From NCBI GenBank assembly GCA_013362195.1, contig JABFWM010000108.1:1-16737 (forward strand): a DNA stretch of 16,737 nt. Direction: 5' to 3'. Positions 1 through 7,868 of this stretch are shown in pieces. Position 1 is the first letter of the stretch; each line of letters begins with the position of its first letter. The stretch is from Acidobacteriota bacterium (lineage in GTDB: Bacteria > Acidobacteriota > Vicinamibacteria > Vicinamibacterales > 2-12-FULL-66-21). The notes below the pieces were generated by a model. That model saw only the letters and a list, made by a program, of their open reading frames with translations. It ran no database searches and was not told the origin of the DNA. A program made the position numbers and the translations under genes.

Positions 1-324
1 TGGGCGTCGTCGCTCAAGGAGCGCCGCGAGCTCTGTCCCAACAATCTGCTCTACTGGACGGTGATCCGCGACGCCATCCGCACCGGACACACGGTGCTCG
101 ATTTCGGCCGATCGACGCCGGACGAAGGGCCGTATCTCTTCAAGCTGCAGTGGGGCGCACGCCCCGAGCAGCTGTGGTGGGAGTACTGCCTGCACGGCAT
201 CACGACGCTGCCGGATCAATCGACGAAGAATCCGCGCATGCAGTCGGCCATCCGCTTGTGGAAGCGGCTGCCGCTTCCGGTGGCTTCCTTCATCGGGCCC
301 CGCGTCGTTCGGTCCATTCCATGA
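1..324 (+). CDS. FemAB-like protein, XrtA/PEP-CTERM-associated (C-terminal part)
   Basis: The reading frame is open from the first base, so only the last 107 residues are visible. They resemble the C-terminal half of the GNAT-fold FemAB family proteins that accompany exosortase A (the TIGR03019 type). The visible pattern is a conserved LYW segment followed by an IRDAI helix, then DFGRSTPDEGPYLFKLQWG and a WWEYCLHG strand. Family members are thought to transfer an aminoacyl or acyl group onto a cell-surface or polysaccharide precursor in the cytoplasm; the real substrate is unknown. The stop codon overlaps the next start as ATGA, so the two genes are probably translated together. The neighbouring TIGR03087-like glycosyltransferase supports the exosortase-associated assignment. 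The N-terminal half lies outside the window. Confidence 0.8.
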   Translation, partial: WASSLKERRELCPNNLLYWTVIRDAIRTGHTVLDFGRSTPDEGPYLFKLQWGARPEQLWWEYCLHGITTLPDQSTKNPRMQSAIRLWKRLPLPVASFIGPRVVRSIP

Positions 325-2894
325 CCCCGGACAGCGGCGCGTGGTCGCGTGTGCCGATCGTCGTCACACGCCGGCGCGCCTCCGATGGCACGGCACGGCA
401 CGAGCCGATCACGGTCGGCCTTCCGTTTCCGCAGGGCGCCGTGGCCGACGTGGCGCATCTGGACCTTCGCGATGCCGGCGGCCGCAGCATGGCGCTGCAG
501 GCACGGGCGCTCGAGCGCTGGCACGACGGATCGGTTCGCTGGGCGCTGCTCGATTTTCAGACGGACGACGACGCGTCGGCCTTCAGCGTCGGACTGGGGC
601 CGCGGCCCACGATCGCCCGGCGGATCGCCGTCACGCACGTGCGCGGTGGCGTGGTCGTCGACACCGGCGCCGCACGGTTCACGCTGCTGCTGCACGAACC
701 GTTTCCGTTCGCGTCGGTGACGATCGATGGCCGCGACGCGATGGCCCGCGATCGCAGCGGCCTGCGCGTCGTGGACGGCAACGGACGTGCGTGCCGCGTG
801 CAGCTGCGCCGCATCGGTGTCGAGGACCAGGGGCCGCTCCGGACGACCGTGTTCGTCGAGGGCACCATCTCGAACTGGACGCGTCCGCTGCTCGTGCTGC
901 AGGCCCGCCTGCATTTCTTTGCGGGATCGGCGGCGGTGCGCTGCGCGCTGATGCTGCGGAACCCGCGACCGGCCGCCCACCCCGGCGGCATCTGGGAGCT
1001 CGGCGATCGCGGATCGATCTGCCTCCGCTCGGTCGAAGTGGAGATGGCGCTCCCTGCGGGTGAGGTCACTGTGTCCTGTTCGCCGGAGTCCGATCGGCCG
1101 CCCGCGTCCTGCGAACAACCGCTGGAGCTGTACCAGGACTCGAGCGGCGGCGAGCAATGGCACAGCCCGAACCACCGGAACCGCAACGGCATCATCACGA
1201 CGACGTTCCGCGGTTACCGCTTTCGTGCCGGATCCGTGCGTTCGTGCGGCGAACGCGCGACCCCCGCCGTCACAGTCGAGCGCGGCGACGAGCGCATCGC
1301 GGTGGCGATGGAGCACTTCTGGCAGAACTTCCCGAAGTCGCTGGAAGTGCGCGACAACACAATCGTGCTCGGGCTGTTTCCGCAGCAGCACGCCGACCTG
1401 CACGAGTTCCAGGGCGGCGAGCAGAAGACACACACGTTCACGCTGGCGTTCGGGAGCGACCCGATCAGCCGCGAGGCGGTGGCATGGGGACGATCGCCGC
1501 GCGTCGCCCACGGCTGCGCGGACCACTACTGCGCCGCGCAGGCGGTGCCCTACCTCACGCCGGGCAATGACGTGATGGCGGCCTATGACGCACTCGTCTC
1601 GAGCGCGGTCGAGGGGCCGGACGCCTTCGAACGGAAGCGCGAAATCATCGACGAGTACGGCTGGCGGAACTTCGGCGACATCTACGCGGATCACGAGGCC
1701 GCGTTCGACAGCGGCGACGAGCCGTTCATCTCGCACTACAACAACCAGTACGACGCGATCGCCGGTTTTGCCTGTCAGTTCATGCGCACCGCCGACGTCC
1801 GATGGCTGACGCAGATGGAGGAGCTCGCCACGCACGTGGTGGACATCGACATCTACCACACCACGCGCGACAAGAGCGCCTACAACGGCGGGCTGTTCTG
1901 GCACACCTTCCACTACGTCGCCGCGGGCCGGTGCACGCATCGGTCGTATCCGAACGCGAAGGGGGTGTCGGGAGGCGGACCGTCGAACGAACACAACTAT
2001 GCCGCCGGCCTGCGCCTGCATTACCTGCTCACCGGCAGCGAGTGGTCGCGCGAAGCGGCGATCGGCCTCGGACGCTGGGTCATCGCGATGGATGACGGAG
2101 CGAGCACGCCGTTCGCGTGGGTCGCGTCCGGCGCCACCGGCCTGGCCAGCGCGACCTGCACGCCCGACTATCACGGCCCGGGCCGCGGCGCCGGGCACTC
2201 AATCACCGTCCTGCTCGATGCGCACCGGCTCTCCGGCGACCGCGCGTTCCTCGACAAGGCCGAAGAGCTGATCCGCCGGTGCATACATCCGGGCGATGAC
2301 GTGGAGGCGCGCGACCTGCTCAACGCCGAACGCCGCTGGTCGTACACGGCGTTCCTGGAAGCCCTGGCGAAGTACCTTGACGACAAGGCGGAGCGCGATG
2401 AACGAGACGAGGCGTACGCCTACGCGCGAGCCAGCCTCCTGAAATACGCACGCTGGATGGTGCGCCGCGAGTACCCGTTCCTCGACCGGCCGGAGATCCT
2501 CGAATATCCCACCGAGACGTGGGCCGCGCAGGACATGCGCAAGGCGGAGGTCTTTCTGCTCGCATCACGGCACGGCACCGACGACGAGCGCCCCGTATTC
2601 CAGGAGCGGGCGCGGTTCTTCTTCGAGTACTCGACGTCCACGCTGCGCCGCATGCCGACGCGCGGATGCGCCCGCCCGGTGGTGCTGCTGCTCTCGCACG
2701 GGTTCATGTATCGGCACTTCATCGAGCACCCCGACGATCGCGCGCCGGCGCCGCGCGTGCCGACGCACGACTTCGGACAGCCGCCGGCCGAGTTCGTCCC
2801 GCAGAAGACGCGCGCGCTCGAACGCCTGAAGCCGCGCCATGCGTCGCTGCTGCTGCGATCGCTCTTCGCCCGGACGGCAGCGGTCAATTCGTAG
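321..2894 (+). CDS. PL26-like exo-rhamnogalacturonan lyase family protein
   Basis: This 857-residue protein starts at ATG 321, inside the stop of the FemAB gene (ATGA). The frame is open further upstream, but an earlier start would overlap the conserved FemAB C-terminus, so 321 is preferred. The N-terminus has a RIFT-barrel signature of the PcRGLX family: ITVGLPFPQG near residues 30-39 and WHDGSVRWALLDFQ near 67-80. A beta-rich middle contains HSPNHRNRNG near 281. From about residue 410 the protein looks helical, as in an alpha/alpha barrel, with YNNQYDAIAGF near 473 and HNYAAGL near 557. Fungal PcRGLX cleaves rhamnogalacturonan exolytically. Here the substrate may instead be the locus's own polysaccharide, which is inference. 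I see no signal peptide or membrane segment, so secretion is not evident. Family membership is moderately certain; catalytic activity is not. Confidence 0.72.
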   Translation: MTPDSGAWSRVPIVVTRRRASDGTARHEPITVGLPFPQGAVADVAHLDLRDAGGRSMALQARALERWHDGSVRWALLDFQTDDDASAFSVGLGPRPTIARRIAVTHVRGGVVVDTGAARFTLLLHEPFPFASVTIDGRDAMARDRSGLRVVDGNGRACRVQLRRIGVEDQGPLRTTVFVEGTISNWTRPLLVLQARLHFFAGSAAVRCALMLRNPRPAAHPGGIWELGDRGSICLRSVEVEMALPAGEVTVSCSPESDRPPASCEQPLELYQDSSGGEQWHSPNHRNRNGIITTTFRGYRFRAGSVRSCGERATPAVTVERGDERIAVAMEHFWQNFPKSLEVRDNTIVLGLFPQQHADLHEFQGGEQKTHTFTLAFGSDPISREAVAWGRSPRVAHGCADHYCAAQAVPYLTPGNDVMAAYDALVSSAVEGPDAFERKREIIDEYGWRNFGDIYADHEAAFDSGDEPFISHYNNQYDAIAGFACQFMRTADVRWLTQMEELATHVVDIDIYHTTRDKSAYNGGLFWHTFHYVAAGRCTHRSYPNAKGVSGGGPSNEHNYAAGLRLHYLLTGSEWSREAAIGLGRWVIAMDDGASTPFAWVASGATGLASATCTPDYHGPGRGAGHSITVLLDAHRLSGDRAFLDKAEELIRRCIHPGDDVEARDLLNAERRWSYTAFLEALAKYLDDKAERDERDEAYAYARASLLKYARWMVRREYPFLDRPEILEYPTETWAAQDMRKAEVFLLASRHGTDDERPVFQERARFFFEYSTSTLRRMPTRGCARPVVLLLSHGFMYRHFIEHPDDRAPAPRVPTHDFGQPPAEFVPQKTRALERLKPRHASLLLRSLFARTAAVNS

Positions 2895-2910
2895 GACAGT
2901 GGAATGACGT

Positions 2911-2932
2911 ACGCGGAGAGCCCGCAGAGAAC
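2911..2932. repeat. GC-rich octamer-type repeat, left arm
   Basis: The segment reads as GCGGAGAG followed by GCAGAGAA, an 8-nt unit with small changes. It lies just after the PL26-like gene. A related block in the opposite orientation sits at 2988-3016, so the two can pair imperfectly in RNA from either strand. The 167-nt gap between convergent genes otherwise shows no gene, and the paired blocks may act as a bidirectional terminator. Confidence 0.45.
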
Positions 2933-2987
2933 CGTCGATCTGGTCTTGTGAGCCGACGGATCCTGTTCTTAAGACAACCTATTGACC

Positions 2988-3016
2988 GCTCTCTCCGCGC
3001 TCTCCGTTCTCTGCGT
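2988..3016. repeat. GC-rich octamer-type repeat, right arm
   Basis: CTCTCTCCGCG, CTCTCCG and TTCTCTGCG follow one another. Their reverse complements match the units at 2911-2932. The block lies about 45 nt past the stop of the leftward methyltransferase gene. There is no T-run of the classical terminator type. Confidence 0.45.
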
Positions 3017-3061
3017 GTCCGTCAGATCACGGCCGATCGACACGATCACAGACGATCGAAC

Positions 3062-3901
3062 TCAGCACGGCCGGCGCAGCCTCATGTCGATGCCGAACGT
3101 GAGGAGATCCCCGATGACGGGCAGCGCGGCGAGCCACGACAGGCCCCGGACGGGAATGCGATCGAACCGTTCGAGCACGAACCCGGCGTCGCGGGCCGCG
3201 CGCTTGAACTCGCGGTAGCGGTACCCATTCAGCCCGAGGTCCTGCCACGAGGCCGCGGTGCGCCGGCCCTTGCATCGCGCGTTGCGCAGCGCGACGACCG
3301 CATCGAGTCCGCACAGCAGATGCGCGTAGGGCACCTGGCACGCCCAGTACAGGTGATATCCCTGCGGCGAGAAGAAGAGCGGGCCGAAGCGCGACAACAC
3401 CACGCCGCCGGGCCTCAGCACGCGATAGAGCTCGCGGAAGGCGCCGTCGAGATCCATGACGTGCTCGAAGACATTGGTGGAGAACACCGCGTCGAACGAG
3501 CGATCGGCGAGTGGTAACGGCCCGCCGGTCGCCTGAACGAAGGCGCAGTTCTCGACACCGTGCGCGCGGCGCGCCTCGTTCGCCTGCGCGATCGCGGACG
3601 CTTCGATGTCGACGCCGGTCACCGAGCGGGCGTGCTGAGCGAGCCACAGCGTCTCGCCGCCCCACCCACAGCCGAAGTCCAGGATGTCGACCTCGGTCGA
3701 CGGCAGCTGGGAGAGATATCTCCCGGCCACCTCCGGCGCAAGAGTCATGGATCGTGTGGTCTGCCCGCCTGCGTTCAGGAACGCGCGCGGGTCCGGCGGA
3801 AACCGGGCGTCCAGCTTCCAGAGCAGCGCGAGACGCGCGCGCCCCAGCGCGCGGCCGCCGGGGATCGGCGAGGTGTCAGACACGGCATTCATACAGCGCA
3901 T
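3062..3901 (-). CDS. Class I SAM-dependent methyltransferase
   Basis: A Rossmann-fold methyltransferase of about 279 residues. Motif I is VDILDFGCGWGGETLWLAQH, with the acidic SAM-ribose residue in VTGVDIE. The post-I region is FDAVFSTNVFEHVMD, followed by ELYRVLRPGGVV, the usual Methyltransf_11/25 arrangement. It is the last gene of the leftward glycosyltransferase operon and overlaps the preceding gene. Likely role: O- or N-methylation of a sugar or lipid-linked intermediate of the polysaccharide. The substrate cannot be read from sequence. The frame allows a start at 3943, but that would overlap the upstream gene by 68 nt. ATG 3901 (GAGG a few bases upstream) or ATG 3892 is more likely, and the choice between them is uncertain. 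Confidence 0.82.
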   Translation of the reverse strand: MRCMNAVSDTSPIPGGRALGRARLALLWKLDARFPPDPRAFLNAGGQTTRSMTLAPEVAGRYLSQLPSTEVDILDFGCGWGGETLWLAQHARSVTGVDIEASAIAQANEARRAHGVENCAFVQATGGPLPLADRSFDAVFSTNVFEHVMDLDGAFRELYRVLRPGGVVLSRFGPLFFSPQGYHLYWACQVPYAHLLCGLDAVVALRNARCKGRRTAASWQDLGLNGYRYREFKRAARDAGFVLERFDRIPVRGLSWLAALPVIGDLLTFGIDMRLRRPC

Positions 3902-5123
3902 GGTCCTCGTGCGCGGCCGCGGCGTCGCGTCGGCGGGCGGCATCGCGTAACAGATCGCCCAGCGGCGCGAACGCGTCGCGCCACGACAACTCGGAGAGAT
4001 TCACCTGCGCGGCCAGACGGCGGCGCGCCTCGGGCCGTACGCCGAGCAGTCGGACGACCGCCGCGCCGAACGAGGCGGCGCTGCCGCCTTCGATGCACCC
4101 GGCACGAGCCGCGTGCGGCAGGCCTTCGTACACGGCCTCGCTGACCACGCACGGCAGGCCGGCGGCGAGCGCCTCGAGCACCTTGTTCTGCACACCGCGC
4201 GCGATGAGCAGCGGAGCGATCGACAGCGCCGAGCGCCACAAGTAGGGGCGGACGTCGGGGACGGTGCCCGTCACGTCAATCGACGGATCGATCGCCAGCG
4301 CGCGAACCGCGGCCGTCGGCCGGGCGCCGACGATGGTCAGCTTCGCGTCGCTGCGCGCGGCGCGTACGGCCGGCCACACGCGCTTGACGAACCACAGCAC
4401 GCCCTCGACGTTCGGCGCGTAATCCATGACGCCGCAGAACACGATCTCCGCCTCGGCGGACGGCACGATCGGCGGGGTGAACCGGACGGCGTCGATGCCG
4501 TTGGGGACGACGTGGATCGGCGCGCCCGGCGCAATGTCTTCGAGCGACGCCCGTTCCCGATCGTTGACGACGAGGGTGGCCGCCGATGCGCGCGCGGCGC
4601 GCGCTTCGAACGGGCGGAGCACGCGCGCCTCGCGTCGATACACCCAGCCGAAGGGTCCGCGCGACGTGTCGCCGAGCTGCCGCCACTTCTCCGAATCGAC
4701 GTCGACCAGATCGAGGATGAACGGGACCCCGTCGAGCGGCGCCTCCAGCGCGCACTTCGCCATGCTCGAGCAGAACGCCACCACGACGTCGGGGTGATGC
4801 CGGGCGGCAGCGTCTGCGATCGCGGCGTTGAGGTCGGGCGCGTCGAGCAGCGCGTGGGTCAGCGGCTGCGTACCCGGCAGTGAGACGGCGGCGCGCAGCA
4901 GCGAGCGCGCGCGGACCACGCGTGCCGTCGTGATGCTGCGCACGCGGTCGCGCAGCGCGTCCACCTCCGCCGCCTCCTCGCGGTCGTGCACGAGCGACAC
5001 GAGATCCACGTGCGCCTCGCGCGCGAGCGCGTGCAGCAGGTAGTACGCGCGAATGCGATCGCCGCGGTTCGGCGCGAACGGCAGCCGGTGCGTGAGCATC
5101 AGGACGTTCAGGCGATCACGCAC
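3876..5123 (-). CDS. GT4 glycosyltransferase, TIGR03087-like (PEP-CTERM/EpsH1-associated)
   Basis: A 415-residue GT-B glycosyltransferase. The start is GTG 5123, chosen because GGAG lies exactly 7 nt upstream and the family's LTHRLPFAPNRGDRIRAYYL block follows at residues 10-30. VDVDSEKWRQ at 140-149 is a hallmark of the sugar transferase family tied to exosortase loci (TIGR03087). VVPNGID lies near 205-211 and ARGVQNKVLEALAAGLP at 308-324. That last block replaces the usual EX7E donor motif in the way this family does. It probably transfers a nucleotide sugar to a lipid-linked repeat unit at the cytoplasmic face of the inner membrane. The gap to the upstream gene's stop is 12 nt, and the 3' end overlaps the methyltransferase gene. 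Sugar identity is unknown. Confidence 0.85.
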   Translation of the reverse strand: MRDRLNVLMLTHRLPFAPNRGDRIRAYYLLHALAREAHVDLVSLVHDREEAAEVDALRDRVRSITTARVVRARSLLRAAVSLPGTQPLTHALLDAPDLNAAIADAAARHHPDVVVAFCSSMAKCALEAPLDGVPFILDLVDVDSEKWRQLGDTSRGPFGWVYRREARVLRPFEARAARASAATLVVNDRERASLEDIAPGAPIHVVPNGIDAVRFTPPIVPSAEAEIVFCGVMDYAPNVEGVLWFVKRVWPAVRAARSDAKLTIVGARPTAAVRALAIDPSIDVTGTVPDVRPYLWRSALSIAPLLIARGVQNKVLEALAAGLPCVVSEAVYEGLPHAARAGCIEGGSAASFGAAVVRLLGVRPEARRRLAAQVNLSELSWRDAFAPLGDLLRDAARRRDAAAAHEDHALYECRV

Positions 5124-5130
5124 AGGTCAG

Positions 5131-5134
5131 CTCC
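5131..5134 (-). promoter_or_regulatory. Shine-Dalgarno fixing the GTG start at 5123
   Basis: GGAG on the minus strand ends 7 nt before GTG 5123. It sits just 1 nt beyond the stop codon (5138-5136) of the upstream gene. This makes the GTG convincing although no ATG is available near the conserved N-terminus. Confidence 0.7.
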
Positions 5135-5135
5135 A

Positions 5136-6434
5136 TCATTCGACTCGGGCTCCGCCCCGGATCCCGGCTCCCTGCTCGCGGGCACCCCCGTCTCCCGCTC
5201 CGCTCGTCGCAGGCGCGCGCTGCGCGCCGCCACTGTCGGCCGGGGAGATTCCGGGGCGCATGACGGCCACTCGCTGCTGTTCCCGCTTCCGAGTTATCAC
5301 CCCATGGCCAACGAGGTCGCGGTACATGGCTTCGATCTTCGCGTTGCGCGCGTCGAACGACAGCTCGCCGGCGACCCGCAGCCGAGCCGCGAGGGCACGC
5401 GCCTGCGCTTCTTCCCGCTGCGTGAAGGCGTCGACGATCCCGTCGCGCAGCGCCCGCACGTCGCCGACCGGCACGACGCGCCCGTGCACGCCGTCTTCAA
5501 TCAGCTCCGCGGTGCCACCCGCGGCGGTCGCGACGACGGGCGTCTCGAGCGCCATGGCTTCGAGCACCGCGTTCGGGGTGCCTTCGTAATCGGAGGACTG
5601 CGCGAGGAGATCCAGGGCGTGGTGCAGGCCAATGACGTCGGACGTGTGCCCGAGCAGCCGGCAGGCGTCGGCCAACCCGCGCGCGCGGATTTGCGCGTCC
5701 AGCGCGCCGGTCAGCGAGCCCTCGCCGGCGATCAGCAGCTTCACGCGCGGGAGGGACGGCCGGAGCGCGGCCACCGCGTCGATGAGCAGGTCGAATCGTT
5801 TCTGCGGCTCGAGACGCCCGACCGCGCCGATGACGAGGTCCTCGTCGGCAAGGCCAAGTGCCGCGCGCGCCGCCGGCCGCATCGCCGGATCACGCACGAA
5901 ACGGCGATGATCGATCCCGTTCAGCACGGTGACGACCCGATCGGGCCGTGCGCCGCGCGCGAGCAGCTCCGTTCGAATCTCGCCCGAGACGGCGACCACG
6001 CGATCGCAGGCGCGGAGCAGCTGCTTGTCGGCCGGATAATAGAGGCAGCGCTCGCGTGCGCTGTGGCCCGTCCAGCCGTGCGCGGTCGCCATCGCGATCG
6101 TACCGAGCTGGCGCGCCAGCAGGACCGCGAGCAGGTCGGTCTTGTAATCGTGCGCGTGCACGATCTCGATGCCGCGATCGCGGACCAGGCGGCACACCGC
6201 CGGCCAGACGGCAAGGTCGACGGATGAGCGCTCCAGCAGCTCCACGTAATCGAGGCCGAGCGCGGCCGCGCGCGCGCGGATGTCGAACCGGCGGTCGGCC
6301 GCCGCGCGCACGTAGCACACCGTGATCGCGAACGCGTTCGGATCGCTGAGGGCCGCGCCCGAGAGGATCGTCTTTTCCGGCCCGCCGCCCGTGCCGAGCA
6401 CGCTCCGCAGTTCGAGCACACGAATCGGCGTCAT
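5136..6434 (-). CDS. GT4 glycosyltransferase with low-complexity C-terminal tail
   Basis: A 432-residue GT-B enzyme. GTGGGPEK at residues 14-21 is the N-terminal glycine loop, and VHAHDYKTD lies near 92-100. NGID follows, then AVGRLEPQKRFDLLIDA near 206-221. EGTPNAVLEAMALETPVVAT is the EX7E nucleotide-sugar motif. ATG 6434 overlaps the preceding gene's stop as ATGA, with AGGA 6 nt upstream. The family core ends near residue 385; the last 35-50 residues are Gly/Ala/Arg-rich and encoded by low-complexity DNA (see findings). It probably adds a sugar in exopolysaccharide repeat assembly. The specific donor and acceptor cannot be told. It may be distantly related to other exosortase-locus transferases, but I see no decisive hallmark. 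Confidence 0.83.
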   Translation of the reverse strand: MTPIRVLELRSVLGTGGGPEKTILSGAALSDPNAFAITVCYVRAAADRRFDIRARAAALGLDYVELLERSSVDLAVWPAVCRLVRDRGIEIVHAHDYKTDLLAVLLARQLGTIAMATAHGWTGHSARERCLYYPADKQLLRACDRVVAVSGEIRTELLARGARPDRVVTVLNGIDHRRFVRDPAMRPAARAALGLADEDLVIGAVGRLEPQKRFDLLIDAVAALRPSLPRVKLLIAGEGSLTGALDAQIRARGLADACRLLGHTSDVIGLHHALDLLAQSSDYEGTPNAVLEAMALETPVVATAAGGTAELIEDGVHGRVVPVGDVRALRDGIVDAFTQREEAQARALAARLRVAGELSFDARNAKIEAMYRDLVGHGVITRKREQQRVAVMRPGISPADSGGAQRAPATSGAGDGGAREQGAGIRGGARVE

Positions 6435-7699
6435 CCGGCGTCCTGCATCTGACAGGCGCGGGCCGCCCGGCGATGGAGCACGCCGTGCGCTTCGCGGCGC
6501 GCGACCGCGCCGATCGATCGCCAGTCGTAATGTTCACGCACCAGGTCGCGCGCGCGCTCGGCGAGCGCGTACGCGAGCAGGCGATTGGTCAGCACCGTGA
6601 CGAGCGCCTGGCTGATGTGCTCGCGCGGCGCCACCAGGAGGTGCACGCCGTGTTCGGCGCGCAGCCCTTCGCAGCCGACCGGCGTGCTCACGACCGGCAG
6701 TCCCGCCGCGAACGCTTCGAGGATCTTCAGCCGCGTGCCGCCCCCCGACTCCAGCGGCACGGCGAGCGCGTGCGCTTCGCGCAGATGGGGCACGACGTCG
6801 GGCACCGCACCGGTGACTTCGACGTCGGGCCGGCCGGCGAGCGCGCGGATGTCCGGCGGCGGTTCGCGGCCGATGATCCGCAGCCGTGCGTCGGGAATGC
6901 GCTGCTGAATGCGCGGCAGCACGTCGAGCGCGAGATACTTCGCCGCCGCGGCGTTGGGCCCCCACGACATCGTCCCGACGTAGAGAATCAGCGGCGATCG
7001 CGACGTGCGGACGAGCGGCAACGACGAGTAGGCGTCGCAATCGACGCCGTTCGGCACGAGCACGACACGGCGCGCACCGCACGCCTGGTAGTAGGCGCAG
7101 TCTTCGTCGGAGGTTGCGGTCACGAGGGCGGCGCGCGTGGCCGCTCGCTGCTCGGCGCGTTCGAGCAGCGCCGCCTCGCCGCGCAGGTACTGGCCGACCA
7201 CCGGGTTGGTCTGCTCGGCCGCGGTGCGGCGCACCAGCGCGGAGTAGACGTTGTGCAGATCGAGGATCGCCGGCACATGACTCCGATCGGCGTACAGCGC
7301 CGAATCGAGGTGATCGAGATACAGCAGGTCGGCACGATTGATGGCCAGCTGCGTCGATACCATCTGGCGCACCGACACGCGATCGTGACGGCGGAAGAGC
7401 ACGTACGGCTCCCGCGACAGCGCGGCGCGGACGACCCGCAGCGTTTCGGCGGGCGCGCGCCGGCGGCCGACCGGCACGGCGCAGACGCGCAGCCCCGCCG
7501 CCGTCAGTGCGGGCACGAGCGCCTCCTGGCCGGGCTCCATCGGAGCGACCAGCCGCACGTCGAAGTCCGCCGCCAGCCCGCGCAGGAGATGGAAGCTGCG
7601 CAGGTGCCCGCCGCGATCGAGCGGCCACGGCAATTCGCTCGTAATCGCGAGCACCGAGGGACGGGCTGGCATTCGGCGCACGGGGCCCCGGGACGACAA
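6431..7699 (-). CDS. GT4 glycosyltransferase, first gene of leftward operon
   Basis: A GT-B glycosyltransferase of 422 residues from TTG 7699. The N-terminal block SELPWPLDRGGHLRSFHLLRG is the donor loop. LYLDHLDS and LDLHNVYSALVRRTA follow, then VPNGVD and YVGTMSWGPNAAAAKYL. ESGGGTRLKILEAFAAGLPVV carries the EX7E residues. It resembles the TIGR03087 branch in layout (GTMSWGPN matching GVMDYAPN in its neighbour), suggesting an ancient duplication within the operon. The TTG start is preferred because AAGGAG lies 7 nt upstream. ATG 7672 also fits the family but has no Shine-Dalgarno, and the frame is open to TTG 7747. It is probably a cytoplasmic, membrane-associated step of polysaccharide assembly; sugar unknown. 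Confidence 0.82.
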   Translation of the reverse strand: MSSRGPVRRMPARPSVLAITSELPWPLDRGGHLRSFHLLRGLAADFDVRLVAPMEPGQEALVPALTAAGLRVCAVPVGRRRAPAETLRVVRAALSREPYVLFRRHDRVSVRQMVSTQLAINRADLLYLDHLDSALYADRSHVPAILDLHNVYSALVRRTAAEQTNPVVGQYLRGEAALLERAEQRAATRAALVTATSDEDCAYYQACGARRVVLVPNGVDCDAYSSLPLVRTSRSPLILYVGTMSWGPNAAAAKYLALDVLPRIQQRIPDARLRIIGREPPPDIRALAGRPDVEVTGAVPDVVPHLREAHALAVPLESGGGTRLKILEAFAAGLPVVSTPVGCEGLRAEHGVHLLVAPREHISQALVTVLTNRLLAYALAERARDLVREHYDWRSIGAVARREAHGVLHRRAARACQMQDAG

Positions 7700-7706
7700 G
7701 ACTGAT

Positions 7707-7712
7707 CTCCTT
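7707..7712 (-). promoter_or_regulatory. Shine-Dalgarno supporting TTG 7699, partly inside a hairpin
   Basis: AAGGAG on the minus strand is 7 nt from TTG 7699. Its first three bases also form the 3' arm of the inverted repeat CTTCTCGACGAGAAG (7724-7710 on this strand). A folded leader could therefore partly mask the site. Whether the hairpin matters in vivo is unknown. Confidence 0.5.
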
Positions 7713-7754
7713 CTCGTCGAGAAGGAAGTGGCGCGGGGAGGACACAAAAGTCAC

Positions 7755-7766
7755 TCGGCGCGCCGA
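7755..7766. promoter_or_regulatory. 12-bp perfect palindrome in divergent intergenic region
   Basis: TCGGCGCGCCGA is a perfect palindrome between divergently transcribed glycosyltransferase genes. A second inverted repeat, GCCCGG-AAAC-CCGGGC, lies at 7784-7799. Either could be an operator, but in such GC-rich DNA short palindromes also arise by chance. Confidence 0.25.
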
Positions 7767-7838
7767 CTTCGTTGTTTGCTGATGCCCGGAAACCCGGGCT
7801 GTCGCCGGCAGATTGCACGCCTCGTTCCGTCTGCGGGA

Positions 7839-7853
7839 TGGCGGAACCTTTGC
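7839..7853 (+). promoter_or_regulatory. Possible sigma-54 -24/-12 element
   Basis: TGGCGG and TTTGC are arranged as GG (7840-7841), 10 nt, GC (7852-7853), the spacing required by sigma-54. The match to TGGCAC-N5-TTGC is good at TGGC and TTGC only. Exosortase-type polysaccharide loci are often controlled by an NtrC-type regulator with sigma-54, which makes this plausible. The implied start site lies only about 5 nt before ATG 7869, which counts against it. Confidence 0.25.
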
Positions 7854-7868
7854 GAAGAGCGCTGACGC

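Noticed and set aside
216..2198. Long minus-strand open frame (about 660 codons) opposite the PL26-like gene
   Set aside because: It is a high-GC shadow of the plus-strand gene: its translation is Arg/Val/Ala-rich with no recognisable motif, while the plus frame matches a family.
7770..7868. Cyclic-di-GMP (GEMM) riboswitch on the minus strand
   Set aside because: CGCAAAG and a GACAGCC-CGGG segment looked suggestive, but the order of helices and the conserved GGGCAAACC and tetraloop parts do not fit the consensus. A covariance search could still test it.
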